A DNA stretch of 64,000 nt. Source: Sycobia sp. Sy_11 (lineage: Eukaryota; Arthropoda; Insecta; Hymenoptera; Epichrysomallidae). The first letter of the stretch is position 1, and every line of letters begins with the position of its first letter. Shown here piece after piece: positions 1-12,839 of the stretch. The stretch lies in the NCBI GenBank assembly GCA_018907035.1, contig JACCIC010000040.1, positions 1,147,501 to 1,211,500 of the forward strand, in the 5' to 3' direction. Below the pieces are notes generated by a model, which was not told the origin of the DNA, did no database searches, and saw only the letters and a list, made by a program, of their open reading frames with translations. Made by a program: the position numbers and the translations under genes.

Positions 1-480
1 TAGCACCTGAAATTAGGCAGGGTAAAATAAGGGTAAAGCGCACAAATCCAGCGGAAAAACCTTAATTTCCTTATATAACGCCGGGAGGAACCTCCAGTCC
101 ATCCCCCTTCACCCGTGTCGCAGCGCGTGCGTGCGCGCTTACGCACGCGCGTCCAAAATCGACTTCCGCGGCTTTGCGGCTTTCTCCGTGCCTCCATTCC
201 CTTCCGCCCTGCCGCCACGATCACGCTTTGACAGCCCTCCTTTCGCTCCCGTTTTTCCGCCCGATATTTATCCATGCGGCTGCTCTTTTTCTTTCACCCC
301 CGTACCCACCTCCCCCACCGCAACCCCACCACCCCACTCCCCGAGGAAGTTTTATTCCTTTTTCTGCGACCACCGCCCTCGGTCCGCCTCCATTACTCAA
401 CTTTTCCTTCTTAGCTTTCCGGTTTATCTTTATTTCCGCGCTCGAATGCCGTGTCTATTACCAGGCTGACATGTACATGT
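1..480. other. GC- and C-rich islet, no gene supported
   Basis: C-rich sequence with several CCCC/CACCCC runs and CpG-containing stretches around 115-180. The open frames here begin at non-ATG codons and translate to low-complexity Pro/Ser/Phe strings, so I do not call a gene. It could be promoter-proximal or 5'UTR DNA; nothing decides this. Confidence 0.3.
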
Positions 481-492
481 ATATACATATAT

Positions 493-672
<180 letters not shown>

Positions 673-739
673 CTTGCTCTGCGTAATTCATTGTCTCGGA
701 AGAAGAGGAAGGGGGTGCTTTGAAGAGCAAATACCCTTA

Positions 740-2700
740 TCGATAAGTGCCTCTGAGAGCTTGCATTTATATTTACTTAGGAAGATAATATTTTTGATGC
801 GTTATTATAAGAATAATGTTTTTTTTTACACTCTCTTTATAATGGTATTTTGTTTGTATAGCAATTCAATTACACCTATTTCTCGAGCTCGTTAAATGTA
901 ACTTTGAAGCAATACGGATTTTCAGTGTTTACATTTTTATATTTTAGTGTAAAATAAAGGAGGGCTTATGCAGAAATAACCTGTTTTTTCCATTTTCATT
1001 TCACCTATTCACAATTCAAATAGAGAAGTAAGGACAATACCTATAAATATGTATTCTTATCATTTGATAATTTTCAAAAAATCAACTCTATTTAAAAGTT
1101 GGAAAGCCACCAATAGTAAAAATTTTCTAAAATACGTAGCAATGGCTATAAAAATTATTCTCAGTTTTTTATCGTGAAACCTGAAACTGTGCTCATCCTA
1201 AATTTTCGTAACGAGCAATTCGATATATTCATCTTTGACATATTCGTCTGTCTTTTCCTTATTTCTAGGTGAACTGTAAATAACGGGCGATTTTTATGTT
1301 TACTCTTTGCATAGCTTTTCATAAATTCTAGTTCAAGGGGATTTAAACTGTGATAAAGCAAATATTGATTTCAAAAAAATGAGAAAAAAATTTATTCTGT
1401 TAAATTATTATAACAAATTTAAAAATAATTTTTTAAATTACAAAAATTCAAATGTCGTCCTATTTGAAAAGAATTATTAATGAAATAGTGTGGTATCATT
1501 TGTACTTTCTTATTAATTTTTCCTTTAATTATAATTTTCAATTATTTTCACATATGAAAAGATAGGTCGAAAAGTAACAAGATTTTTATATTATTTCTGA
1601 TAAAGCTGAATCCAGCGTTCTATTGGAAAAAAGTTTCTACATCGGGTGGCTTAATTTTAAAAATTTGAATTATACGAAAACAAAAATTTAAAGAGATATC
1701 ACTGAAGAGATTAAATTTTTCTCTATCGTTCAAACTATACAATGGGTGGTCTTATCAAACTTCTGATTTACTTTTTTTCATTTACATTGTTTGAGACGAA
1801 TATAAAATTTCCATGAAAATCTGCAATTATAATTTTAACGACTGTGACAAATTTAATTTTTAATAATATATTTTGTTAAACCTGATTTTAGATAATTCGA
1901 ACTTAGCAGATCGTATCAAAATAGTATATTTATAATCGGCTGTAGCATAAATATTTATTATAAAAATAATAAATAACAAGAACGTTTTGTTTTATTTGCT
2001 GTATGTTCATATAAAAAAAGAAACATAGTAAGCCATTACAGATATATTTATAGGTATACAGATTAAATTCATGGCAGGATTTATTGATCCAAGGAATAAG
2101 GAAGTGGTTTAGTACAATTGACGCACTCTTGAAAATAAACAAAGTGTCGTCGATTTAATTGATTTACCTCTTCAAACTAAAACGACACATTGTATATAAA
2201 TAACATATTTTTGGCAAAACATATAACAATTAAAATTTCTAAAAATTATAACAAAAAAAAATTCCATTGTACTATTTACGAGAACAAAGTGATAATGTAT
2301 ATAATGCTTGGTTTCAAGTTGAATAGATCGACAATTTAAATGGACTGAAAGTTGTATTTATACCTACATACCTACAAACAAACATGCATAGATATATAAT
2401 TATTGCTCGAATACTGCGTTAATTTTATTAATATACTACTAATCAGATCCACGGATTTTGGCGTGAATATATAAATGTAGAGATTGACCAGTGCTACAAT
2501 TATCTATAAGATTGCAGTCTCCATTATAACTATTAACTGCCAGGAAAGAAAAAAAATCATTATTACAGAAAATCCGAAACGTCCAAATTGCCACAATAAC
2601 CCGGACAATCGAAGTTCCTGAATAATTCCGCGAGCGAAAGTGAGAGGGCGATTTGCATATAAATCGTTACTTAGACGCTCCGCCCGTCTCTCTAATATTT
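740..2700. other. AT-rich DNA without recognisable genes
   Basis: Mostly AT-rich sequence with many stops in all frames. I see no exon with plausible splice sites and no transposon end. Near 2641-2690 the composition becomes more balanced, and an octamer-like ATTTGCAT (2651-2658) overlaps a TATAAAT. Confidence 0.4.
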
Positions 2701-2727
2701 CTCGCCAAATACATTTGGGTTCTTCCT

Positions 2728-2729
<2 letters not shown>

Positions 2730-2775
<46 letters not shown>
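2730..2775. repeat. (TA)n microsatellite
   Basis: Uninterrupted TA repeat of about 46 bases, followed by mixed-composition sequence to about 3180 that contains CG/GT-rich runs (3024-3066). Confidence 0.97.
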
Positions 2776-2779
<4 letters not shown>

Positions 2780-3179
2780 GTCGGCCTGGCATGAAGTAAT
2801 ATTTGCGCGTGCCGAGCGTGCCTTTTATGCGGCTCCACGAGCGCGCGTCTTGACTGGAAAATCCTCTAGATGAATGATTTATATACACGAGAGAAGAGGC
2901 AGAGTACTATATATATATACGCACACATAGAAACTCGACGTCGAGTTGTCGATGCCAGCAGGATCGTCGGACAGTGTGCTCTTGTACTACTTCAGAATGG
3001 AATCCTAGGCTTATATACGTGATCGCGCGCGCGTGTATGTGGCCACGGGCGTGAGTGTGAGCGTGCTTGTCAGAGAAACATTTCGGTGTAAATGCAGTAG
3101 GCGAAGATTCCGGGTGCATGTTTTTATGCATTAGGCGTATATACGAATCACGGACATTAGACGTATATGGGCTGCATAG

Positions 3180-4509
3180 GAAAACATAATTTTCTCTTCA
3201 ATGATCGTTCAGGTCCGTAAATATTATGTGTCCGCCTGTAATATATACACTATACCGTGATTAAGTAAGTATATATGTATATATATGTATATAAGTATAT
3301 ATGGAGTAAGAGTAGGTGATTCGAAGAAATTATTTTAGTTATGTTGTATTACGTAATAAGTATGCGCGTCATATCTATATTCTCGGAATTGTTTAACCCT
3401 TCATGGGCATAATTCAACTCGAATTATGAATAAATAAATCCTATTGCGTTTTCAGACTCTATGGTTCGATCGGGATTAACCTGAATTTACATTTTAAAAA
3501 TTTTAAATGACGAATCCAATATCGACTGCAAAATTTTCAAATTCAAGCGTTTTATTTTTAATGAAAATCTGTAACACGTCGATTTTTTATTTTTATAACA
3601 ATAACTATTGTATAAAACAAAATTGTATACAAACTTTGTGTTGTTGATTTTGTTAAAAATAAATTGATAACAATAAGAACGGATATTGTCATTTTTACCA
3701 AGAAAGGCTCGTTTGTTACATTAGCTACGGATAATCACGTTATCTAAGCATATGTAAATTTTTAGGGATTCACAACTCGAAGAGTGTTAAGATAAAAACA
3801 ACACTAGAAACCGTACATGATAGTGTTATATAGAGACTGAGTGGATGTTACTTGAAGCGAAGATACTTAAAGCATTTTTACTAAAATAATATTGAAAATT
3901 TGGATGATTGTTAATGATAAGAAAATAATCAATGACTTCGGGACGAATTTTAAGGTTATTATTATAATTATAGTTATTAGGCAGTTATTCTAATTTAAAT
4001 ATTTAATGAATTGGAATGTAAATAATAAATATTATAGGTACAGTAAATATTTCCTTTTGACTTATTAACTGTAACGAGAGCAGTGGGAACATTGTTAATG
4101 CTTAAAAATTTAGATTAATAACAATTTAATATAATTATTATTGAACATTATTCATATCATTTAAATTACATCATTAATTCAATACGATTCAAATTTCTAA
4201 TTTAATCGTCGTCGTCTAATAAGCTATAAGATCAATGAAAAAAACGTATGATCTCAAGGATTTTTCATCTATAATACAATGCTGTAATTGAAAAAATAGC
4301 GTGTTTTTTTATAAAAAACAAAACAATTTTTAGTCTTTCAAAAAAATTAATTTTTTTCGAAAACCAAACCAAACTTTAATTAAAATATACATGGATAAAT
4401 ATGTCCACAAAAAAGGATTATTCCACGGTTCGTCAAGCTGCGAGGTGAGCTTTTCGAGATCGAATATTATTCCATTCATTTCTGAATTCACGAAATCTAT
4501 TTCCAAAAG

Positions 4510-4510
<1 letters not shown>
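3180..4510. other. AT-rich DNA, nothing recognisable
   Basis: It contains a short imperfect TATATG repeat (about 3268-3303) and otherwise only AT-rich sequence. No coding, RNA or transposon signal found. Confidence 0.4.

Positions 4511-4511
<1 letters not shown>

Positions 4512-4542
<31 letters not shown>
4512..4542. repeat. (AG)n microsatellite
   Basis: Pure AG repeat of about 31 bases. Confidence 0.96.
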
Positions 4543-4546
<4 letters not shown>

Positions 4547-4699
4547 ATATATAATCTATATAAGCACGAACACATAAATTTTTAGTCTTTTACATGACTC
4601 CATTAACTTCATAATATTCACGTCAGCGTATCTTATTGTAATAAAAATACTTCATAAAACTTTATTTCATAAATGGTACTTTTCATATCTGGACTCTAA

Positions 4700-5450
4700 A
4701 GTAGAACTTTACGGCCGCGCGCGGAAATTTGCATCCGAAGATTGCTACTTTACGCAACAGACCATAGACCTCCATGGCCGTGGTTCGGACAATATTCTTC
4801 AATAGAGGATTCGTAAAGAACGACTTTACGGGCACGTGTCGTCTGTTGAAATTATATGAGCGATTTCAATTTTTATCGTACACGATTCGTGAAGTGTGAG
4901 GCGTGTCAGCAAAACCGTACTTCGTAGACACTCTATTCAAAAATATATTAGAATGTTCTAAGTTCTATGTAAATTCTACAAATCAAGTTTGTTGAATATA
5001 TATATATTTTCGATTCGGTTGCATTGACTTTATCGGCTCCATTTGTATATACTGTATATATATGTATATGTATATGTATAATGCAGCACATTAATCTTTG
5101 CAACGCACCGCGTATAATTGCAGAGTATTGGAGCGTAATTACATATACATGTGCTGTAAGTATGCATGCGAACTTCTTTCCTCTTTTAATGCGTACGTTA
5201 CATATGCTGTACTATATTCTTGCGCGATTCTGTATCGATGTATATACGGCCAGCGGGTCCGTTCCAGCCGTGCGGCGACATTGAATTCCTGCGCGGCCTC
5301 AAGTAGTACAAATCGATTCGGGCAGACCTGGAAAATAATTTTCACGCAAATTTATAGCGCACGTGTTCTAGACGACGAAGTTCATCTTTAGCGGGCTAAA
5401 ACTATTTGCCGCCGCGATGGGAGCGTTGCGAAACTTTTCGGACGCGTACA
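4700..5450. other. mixed-composition segment, possible non-coding regulatory DNA
   Basis: Less AT-rich than its surroundings, with CpG-containing blocks at 4712-4725, 5255-5300 and 5390-5450. Its open frames lack coding character. Possibly intronic or regulatory DNA of a gene outside the window. Confidence 0.2.
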
Positions 5451-6163
5451 ATTCGAATTTAATGGAACATAATTTTTTGTTTTTTTTTTCTGTTTTAGTC
5501 CTAACAATTAACGAAATTTAAAAAATGAACATGAACGAGAATCGATCGTTAAAATTTGCTTTTTAACAATTTTACTATTCCGCAGACTTTTAATTAAGCT
5601 CCGTTCGAACGGAATTCTATAAAATATGGCAATGTTCGAATGAAAAATTCTCCCGTTTATTATTATTATTTTGTTTTGTTATCAGCTTTATTTTTCTGCG
5701 GATGTACATGTACAATGATCTTTTGTATCTGGTTATAGTTTATTGCTTTCTTTTTTATGCTTTCCAATTTCTTTTAAAATCCATCAAACTCTTACGCAGA
5801 AATCGTGACGCACGCGAAAGTATCCCATCTAAATTTAAGCGCGTTGCTCGTACTTTTTTCTCTCCTTTTCTTTTGATAAAGGCAAAGAATACGTCCGGCT
5901 GTTGTTGTTGTTTTTCTATTATTTTTTTTCTTTTTCATTCCATTAAACCTTGCTTCTCAATGCGTAGGCGAACTTTTACCTCGAAAGTTATTTTAGCGGA
6001 AAACAGAGAGCAGCCCCACTTTTCAATGTAAGTCACCGCGGATTTATACTGGACAGTTTGCAAAGGTAGAACAAAACTAAATCAAATAAACTTTATTTAT
6101 ATATGTGGGTATAATTAATTCGCTTTGTCTTGTTGCGCGACAAATTTAAAGTGTATTATTTTG

Positions 6164-6169
<6 letters not shown>

Positions 6170-6217
<48 letters not shown>
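6170..6217. repeat. (AT)n microsatellite
   Basis: Pure AT repeat of about 48 bases. Confidence 0.97.
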
Positions 6218-6221
<4 letters not shown>

Positions 6222-6361
6222 GTGCGAATGGTTAATTAAAAAGAAGTATAAGTAGAATACACCCTCGTAAAGATATATAGCGTGCGTGCGTATATGTGCA
6301 AAATCTAAGCAACCATTACACACGATCGGTCATAAAACTAAAACCCATAAACCCCCTCCTC

Positions 6362-6366
6362 TGTCC

Positions 6367-6412
<46 letters not shown>
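6362..6412. repeat. (CT)n microsatellite
   Basis: CT-rich repeat with a pure core and TGTCTCT interruptions at both ends. Confidence 0.95.
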
Positions 6413-6591
6413 GATGTCTTAACCGAGTTAAATTTTGCCGTTTCGCGCGCCTCCTGGCTACAGGCGCGCGCTCGTGCTCAAAAGTTTTATACGCGATAAT
6501 GTCAGGCTATATCGGCAAATATGCATATTTCAAGCGCGCGCTCGTGATACACAAACGGAGCTATATGTGAAATAAGGTCGAAAAGTTTATG

Positions 6592-6596
<5 letters not shown>

Positions 6597-6646
<50 letters not shown>

Positions 6647-6654
6647 TATATATA
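6597..6654. repeat. (TA)n microsatellite
   Basis: TA repeat with a single TAGATA interruption near its right end. Confidence 0.97.
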
Positions 6655-6994
6655 TTGTAACGTCCAGTAACAGCTTTTTTCTAGGGTAATATATCTTATG
6701 TAAAAAATTATATGGCGTATCTGTATCGTTATACGTCTATAATTTATTATGTATACAATGTATGATTCGGTCAATTGCGATAAAAAGAAACTTAATGATA
6801 AAAATAAGACGACATATAGGTCGATTAACGATTAATTTTTAGCAAATACTTTATAAATTAATATAGACAAAAATAAATTATCAATATCTGTGTATATCTC
6901 AATGAAACGACTATCTGTCTCGTATAATCAACAAATAAGTAAATACATATGAATTCGTTTATCCTAAAAAAACAATACTCAACCATATAATAAG

Positions 6995-6998
<4 letters not shown>

Positions 6999-7086
<88 letters not shown>
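6999..7086. repeat. (AT)n(GT)n(AT)n compound microsatellite
   Basis: Two long AT tracts separated by a short GTGTGTGTGT block. Confidence 0.97.
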
Positions 7087-7089
<3 letters not shown>

Positions 7090-7099
7090 AATCGAAATA

Positions 7100-8290
7100 A
7101 ATATTCTCCAGTTGGTCTGTGGGCTATTAACATTGTGAAATCATCAGATCATTGTTATAAAAGAATTATTTTGAAATGGTTTGAAACCATTGCAATCATT
7201 TTAGAAGAACAAAATATTTTATAATATATTATTCAAAATCTAAATCCTAAAATCTCGTCAATTTCCTCCTAATTTTGTCCATAACAATAGATTTGTAATT
7301 CCATTATATGAAATAATATCCTGCAATAATATTTCCCTAAATTCACAAACAGTAAATTTATAATAGTTAAGGTCAAAGCGGAAAACAATAGTATTAAACA
7401 AATTGTCAATTTGTCAGCTCTTATTAATAATAAAAAACTTTCAACACATTGGTCTGTTATACCAATGGCACGAACCCCAAGGGAATTCAAATAATTTTAC
7501 ATTAGAATATATATATAAGCTACTATTTACGTAATTATATCTCTCAACCCGTAATAATTTCAATAGAAATTTTAGTAGATTCCAATTAATTTAATAAAAT
7601 AATGCCCTAGTTTTGTCAAAAGTATTTTAAATAATTTAATTTTTTTTTTAAGAAACATATGTGTAATTTTTCTATTTCTAAATCAATTACTAGTTTAAAA
7701 AGACATTCATTGTACTTTATGTCTATTTTTTTAATAATATTCTATTCCTATATTATTAAATATAATATTTTACAGCACCATATTTTAATTAAACATTCTC
7801 ACATCTCTAGTAATTGCTTTTATAATAATTTAGTACGAGTAAATGTTTTAACAATATAAGAGAAATACACGGTTTCAAAGGATTTGAATGTTATTCCATA
7901 TAAAGATATAAAAATTAAGATACATAGATTAAATCGCTTCCAACTTATTTTCGAACGATGAATATGTTAAATAATAATCTAACAATTATATGAGAGTACA
8001 GTCAATCAATAATGTTAAATAATTTCTGTCCGTTCTCATCAAATGATATATTAAGTGATATACCAAAACAATAAGCTCGTCACAGCTAAAATTTTTAATA
8101 AATTTTCTATATTTAATTTTTTTCCAAGCCGTAATTTCGGAAATCATGATAAATATCTACAATATAAAATACTCGCTTACACCGTATAAAGACACAGAAG
8201 ACTCTATATATGTCAGACCGAATTAAGAGCACGAAACGCGCGTTTATCTCTCGCTGAAATGAAATAAATTTGAAAAACCTTCTTATATCT
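7100..8290. other. AT-rich DNA, nothing recognisable
   Basis: Stops are frequent in every frame; the only open frames are short and AT-driven. No transposon termini or RNA gene motifs seen. Confidence 0.4.
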
Positions 8291-8292
8291 AG

Positions 8293-8295
<3 letters not shown>

Positions 8296-8339
<44 letters not shown>

Positions 8340-8360
8340 TATATACATATATATATACAT
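8296..8360. repeat. (TA)n microsatellite with TACATATA units
   Basis: TA repeat that passes into three TATACATATA-type units. It is followed by a GC-richer block (8370-8560) containing TTATATACGGG and CpG runs, which could be a weak promoter-like islet but has no linked gene. Confidence 0.95.
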
Positions 8361-8779
8361 AAGTGTTTTCCACGTTACGTGCGCCCCTTCCACCCCCTTA
8401 TATACGGGCCGAAAAAGTGCAGCGCGCACTGCACGAACGTCCCTGCGGCTCGTAAAACTTTTTAAATTGCTTTCGAAGAAGCGAGGCGAGAGTGCGAGAG
8501 TTTTCTTTCCTTTCGATCTCTTGCGCGACGGACGGCGACGTTGTCACGCGCTAAGCATCAAAGTCATTCCGAAAGAGTCTAAACATTCTGCTCTCTGCTT
8601 TTCGGTTAAGGGCATCATCATCGTTATATGGCCGATATATATATATATATATATATGTCTGATTTTTTTGTGACATTTCTCTTTGGTGAAATACGTTAGC
8701 CCGGAATCAAAATTTATTGAAGGTTGTGGTATAATGGATCGAATGATGCCCGAGAACAAATGTATTGTCACCGAGGGTC

Positions 8780-11200
8780 AATGATACGAATCCATTTCAA
8801 TTTTACTGTAACGTCGATAATTCGAGTAACTTCGTAGGCACTTATTTCATCTATGTAACATAAAAGCTATCTTCCATGAAATGAAGGTTTTACTTGACCG
8901 ATCACCTTACGTGTTATTCTTCTGCTCTTAATTTAACTTTCGCGTTTTCAGAAAATTTTTTCTACTTTGTTGTTTTTTTATTTTTTTTTATTTTACGAAA
9001 TACAAGGGTTTATGGCAGCAGCCGCTCAAAACTTGAATACTTCGATCCTTCGTCCGATTGCGTGCATTCATGCATGGTACATAAATGACTATATTTACAT
9101 AAATTATGGTTATTATTATTATAGGAATGCTATTATTATGAGCAAATTTTTATTATTTACAAAGTAGACGTAAAATATGCGTTAGAAATTAGATTATTAT
9201 GACTGATCGAATTTCATTCGTCGCACTTGACTGATTCTACTCTGGGCATCGCAATAATAAGTTCTTGTAATTTTTGCAATGGCAAATATTTAATTCAGCA
9301 TTCGTTAAACATTTGGTAAAATATATTTAAAATAAAATATGTAAATTAAATAAAAGAAAAAAATTAATCAAAAAATGAAGCAAAAGAAAATGAATCGTAG
9401 AAATGCTGTCGATAATAAAATTATGATTTTTGTGAAACCCAGCAAGTATTTTCATTTAATTTTAATGTTTTATGGCAAATATGTATTTACTTCTAGTAAA
9501 TCAAAAATTATATTTCTTAAATGTATATTATATAAAATAAATTAGTTCAATTTAATGATTTTTTTTTATAATGTCGCTGATGTATAATGTAATTTTTGTT
9601 TTTTACTATAAATGTTCAATTAAATAACCTTACTAAGAAATGATTTTTTCAATTTAATTTTTTACGGGTCAGGATTAATACTGTCTAATTAAAACACTGT
9701 ATTATGCTTAAAAAATAGGGGGGAGAGTTAAAAATGCAATACAGTCAAACTATATAAAATCTAATGAAAATAACTTTATGATTTTACTCAATTTTTTAAA
9801 AATTTTATGTCTACGTTTATACACCACATAGTAGACGGTATTATTCACGATAGCTTGCGAGATTTCTTCGTATGCATAGTCAAAACGAAAAATGTAAATC
9901 TAATGGTTTCTCAGATTTTTTATCTTTAAACAGATCGACAACTAACGTTTTCACGGGTAGCAAACTGATGGGGAGATATCGCGATACTTCGCGAACGGAT
10001 TAAGTTCAAATTGGACGAATAAGTAACTCTAATTATCTCTGAAACGAGCTCCGGAAAGATTTAGGACCTAGCGCTTTCCCACTTCCAAGATATTATATTA
10101 TCTTACGTACAATTTTAGTACTTTCTTTTAATTAAATGAGATTTTCACGCTTTAGCGCGCGATTGCTTGACTAAACCAACTTACGCGTAAATTCGGTCTT
10201 ACTTCAATCAACAATTCCTAAAAAATTATACCTTCGGCAACATAAATTAATTACAACTTTTTTATTTGAAATGTTATTCTTTCTCGGAATCCGATACTAA
10301 AGGTAATAATTCTTATAAAAACTCGTAAAACAACTTCCCACTATAAAAAATATCCAATTTAATTATAGGAACGTATTTACTTGAAGCATTAAAGTATCAT
10401 ATCTTGGAAATGGTCGAACGAAAAACTTTGCAGAGCTCATCTGCAGAGCGCAGCCCATACCCAATAATCTTCCTTGTGAGATTCTGAACTATCCGCTTTG
10501 TAGCTGGAACATAATAGAATAGTTAGAAGAGGGAGAAAAAGAGCGTGATTTATGTGATAAAAGTGTTTTATTTTATTCTCCGTGTTCTTATTCTATTATA
10601 GGTTATCTCAGTCTAAATTTAAATAACGTAACAAGGTTGCATAATTATTAACAATATATTTTTTCTTAAATTCTTGAAATTGCACTTAAATGTGAAATTT
10701 CCTTAACGAAAAATTTATCTCTTTCATTTTGTATACGATCGTTAACTTTTTTTTCGTTATTTGTCCAGCTAGCCGTATTAGGACTATCTTTGTAATTAAA
10801 AAAAGTTACAGCATATATTTTTACGCGACTTTAATCCCGCGACTCGCCCGCGGAGAGAAGCTTTACGATCGCTTGCTCCCGGGATTAGATTTTTCCTCCA
10901 TTTTTCCTATTACGAGCTTATATTAGGTCAAGTTAAGTCCATTTACCGGCGCACTTCATTACGAAAAGTGCACATCGTCAATTTGTAATCCGCACAGATA
11001 CCTCAATTAGCGGACATCGCGCAAATTATGATAATACAGCTTCGACGCTTCGTTAAGAGACCGAAATTTAACGCGAGGTGTAGCGGGAGGAGGGGCGGGA
11101 GTTCGGATTAATTATTTGCAAAATTATGTGCATGAATCGGTAATTCTATGCGACCGTACGGGAGAGCGTTGCCCTGACTAAGCTAATAAATTCCGATAGA
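8780..11200. other. intergenic or intronic DNA without supported genes
   Basis: Alternating AT-rich and balanced sequence. A balanced stretch at 9940-10110 and another at 10920-11200 have fewer homopolymers and include TAATTA and ATTTGCA-like words near 11106-11131. No coding exon with credible splice sites was found. Confidence 0.3.
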
Positions 11201-11257
11201 ACACGATATCATTGTCGCTGCGTTCGCTTATGCTGCGTCCGCACCGTTGTGTGTAAC

Positions 11258-11965
11258 TTATTTTACAGCCTCAATTTCTCTATATCTGTAAAACGAATAA
11301 CAAACCGAGCACATACGTTTCGGCTGTCGGAGCCTACGTTCGTCCAACTTGTTCCCGTTCCCCGTACGGGACGCTAAATCAAAATAGTTAACGAGAAACC
11401 GCCGTATCTCATCCCCGTCCCCTTGCGCCCGCATGCAAATTAAGAGATCCGTATCGAGCGCAGGATTCGTTTGAAAAACGCGAGTACACGTATACACAAA
11501 TATAGGCACACGCGTGCGCGTGTCGAAAAGGAGAACTGGCCGCGCGTGCGCGCTGTACTGCGCTCCTATGCGTATCGCCGAGAGGAAAATCGCACAATTT
11601 ACGAGAGGGGCGCGCGCGCACGCACACTCGAAACGTTTCGGAATCGTACACACGCACGCGCGCGTGCAAAGGGTACAATGTCCGAGGAATGTCACTCGGT
11701 TTCCGCGACGAATAGGCGCGTGCGTATGTGGAAAAGCTCGCCTATTTTTCGAAGTCTACATGAGTGAGAAAGAGAGAGAGAGAGAGAGAGAGAGACTCAG
11801 ATGGCATCGGTCCGATCGTGCGACGGACGCGCATGATCCCGTGAGAGTATTATATAGCCAGTGAGCGAGGTATATAAGAAAAGCATCCGTGGAATTTGCG
11901 TCGACGCAATATATTGGCATCCGCGACTATTGTCAGCAGTTCTTCCGACTGCATAGAGAGGTGAT
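11258..11965. other. CpG-rich islet with alternating purine-pyrimidine runs
   Basis: CG and GC rise sharply, with ACACGCGTGCGCGTG-type words (11505-11520, 11610-11665). Overlapping open frames exist on both strands, but they are low complexity (Arg/Ala/Thr), share no family I recognise, and are best explained by composition. Promoter or first-exon DNA is possible. Confidence 0.3.
11769..11794. repeat. (AG)n microsatellite
   Basis: Pure AG repeat of about 26 bases. Confidence 0.95.
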
Positions 11966-11969
11966 CGAC

Positions 11970-11991
11970 CGTCGTCGTCGTCGTCGTCTTC

Positions 11992-12030
<39 letters not shown>
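11970..12030. repeat. (CGT)n(CT)n compound microsatellite
   Basis: Seven or so CGT triplets followed by a CT tract. On the plus strand one frame reads an Arg run then a Ser-Leu alternation, with no coding support. Confidence 0.95.
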
Positions 12031-12032
<2 letters not shown>

Positions 12033-12839
12033 GCTTCGATCTCTGTTCTTATAATATACGATATTATAGAAATTCTTTTATACATATAGTAACGATATAA
12101 ATGCATATCGAAAATTCGTTTACTCCCTTCTTCTCTTCTCTCTCCCTCTCTTTCTCTCTTTCGAAATGCCGCAGTCCCATATAGTTATCCCAAATTACAC
12201 TGAGTAGATGATTCGTCAAGCATGCTATATCTGATCAGTGTACTTTTGGAATTATGTCCCTTTTTTTATACGGAACCTCATTTGTCACCCCCTCTCTTCA
12301 TTCTATATGCCTTATTCAATCGTCTATTCATTGGCAATCCAGAACTCAGACTTGGTACAATTTTCAACCCATGTTTTAACGATGAATCCAAGTCTCTCCT
12401 TCATTAAATATTGTTAGTAGTTCTAGTAGAAATTACCCCTAATTAATTTTGCCCCAAATAAGTTACTTTCTAATTTCATCTTTCTTCTCTTTATCTCTTT
12501 TGATTTGTCTATACGTCATTCTCTTCGTCTTTATTTACTTCCTTACGCATTTGTTATCTTTTGTATCTATAGTTTTAACTTTTTTCACTATATTTCCTTT
12601 CCTTTACTTGGATACGGTATCTGCGTAAATAGTTTACCCCTTTACGTCATTTAGTTTTAATGATATTTTTAAGTACAGTTTGAGTTAATTTCACAATATT
12701 TTATTGATTCTTCAAAATGTATATTGTACTGTACATAAAATAAAACTTATAATCTATCTACCTATATCTCAGTCACGTATAATCTCATAGTTATAGACTT
12801 TCGTAGATGCTTTATGGGTTATGGTAGCAACCTTAAGAA

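Noticed and set aside
11258..11864. Overlapping open frames of 90-145 codons near 11.5 kb
   Set aside because: Low-complexity Arg/Ala/Thr text open on both strands in a CpG-rich islet.
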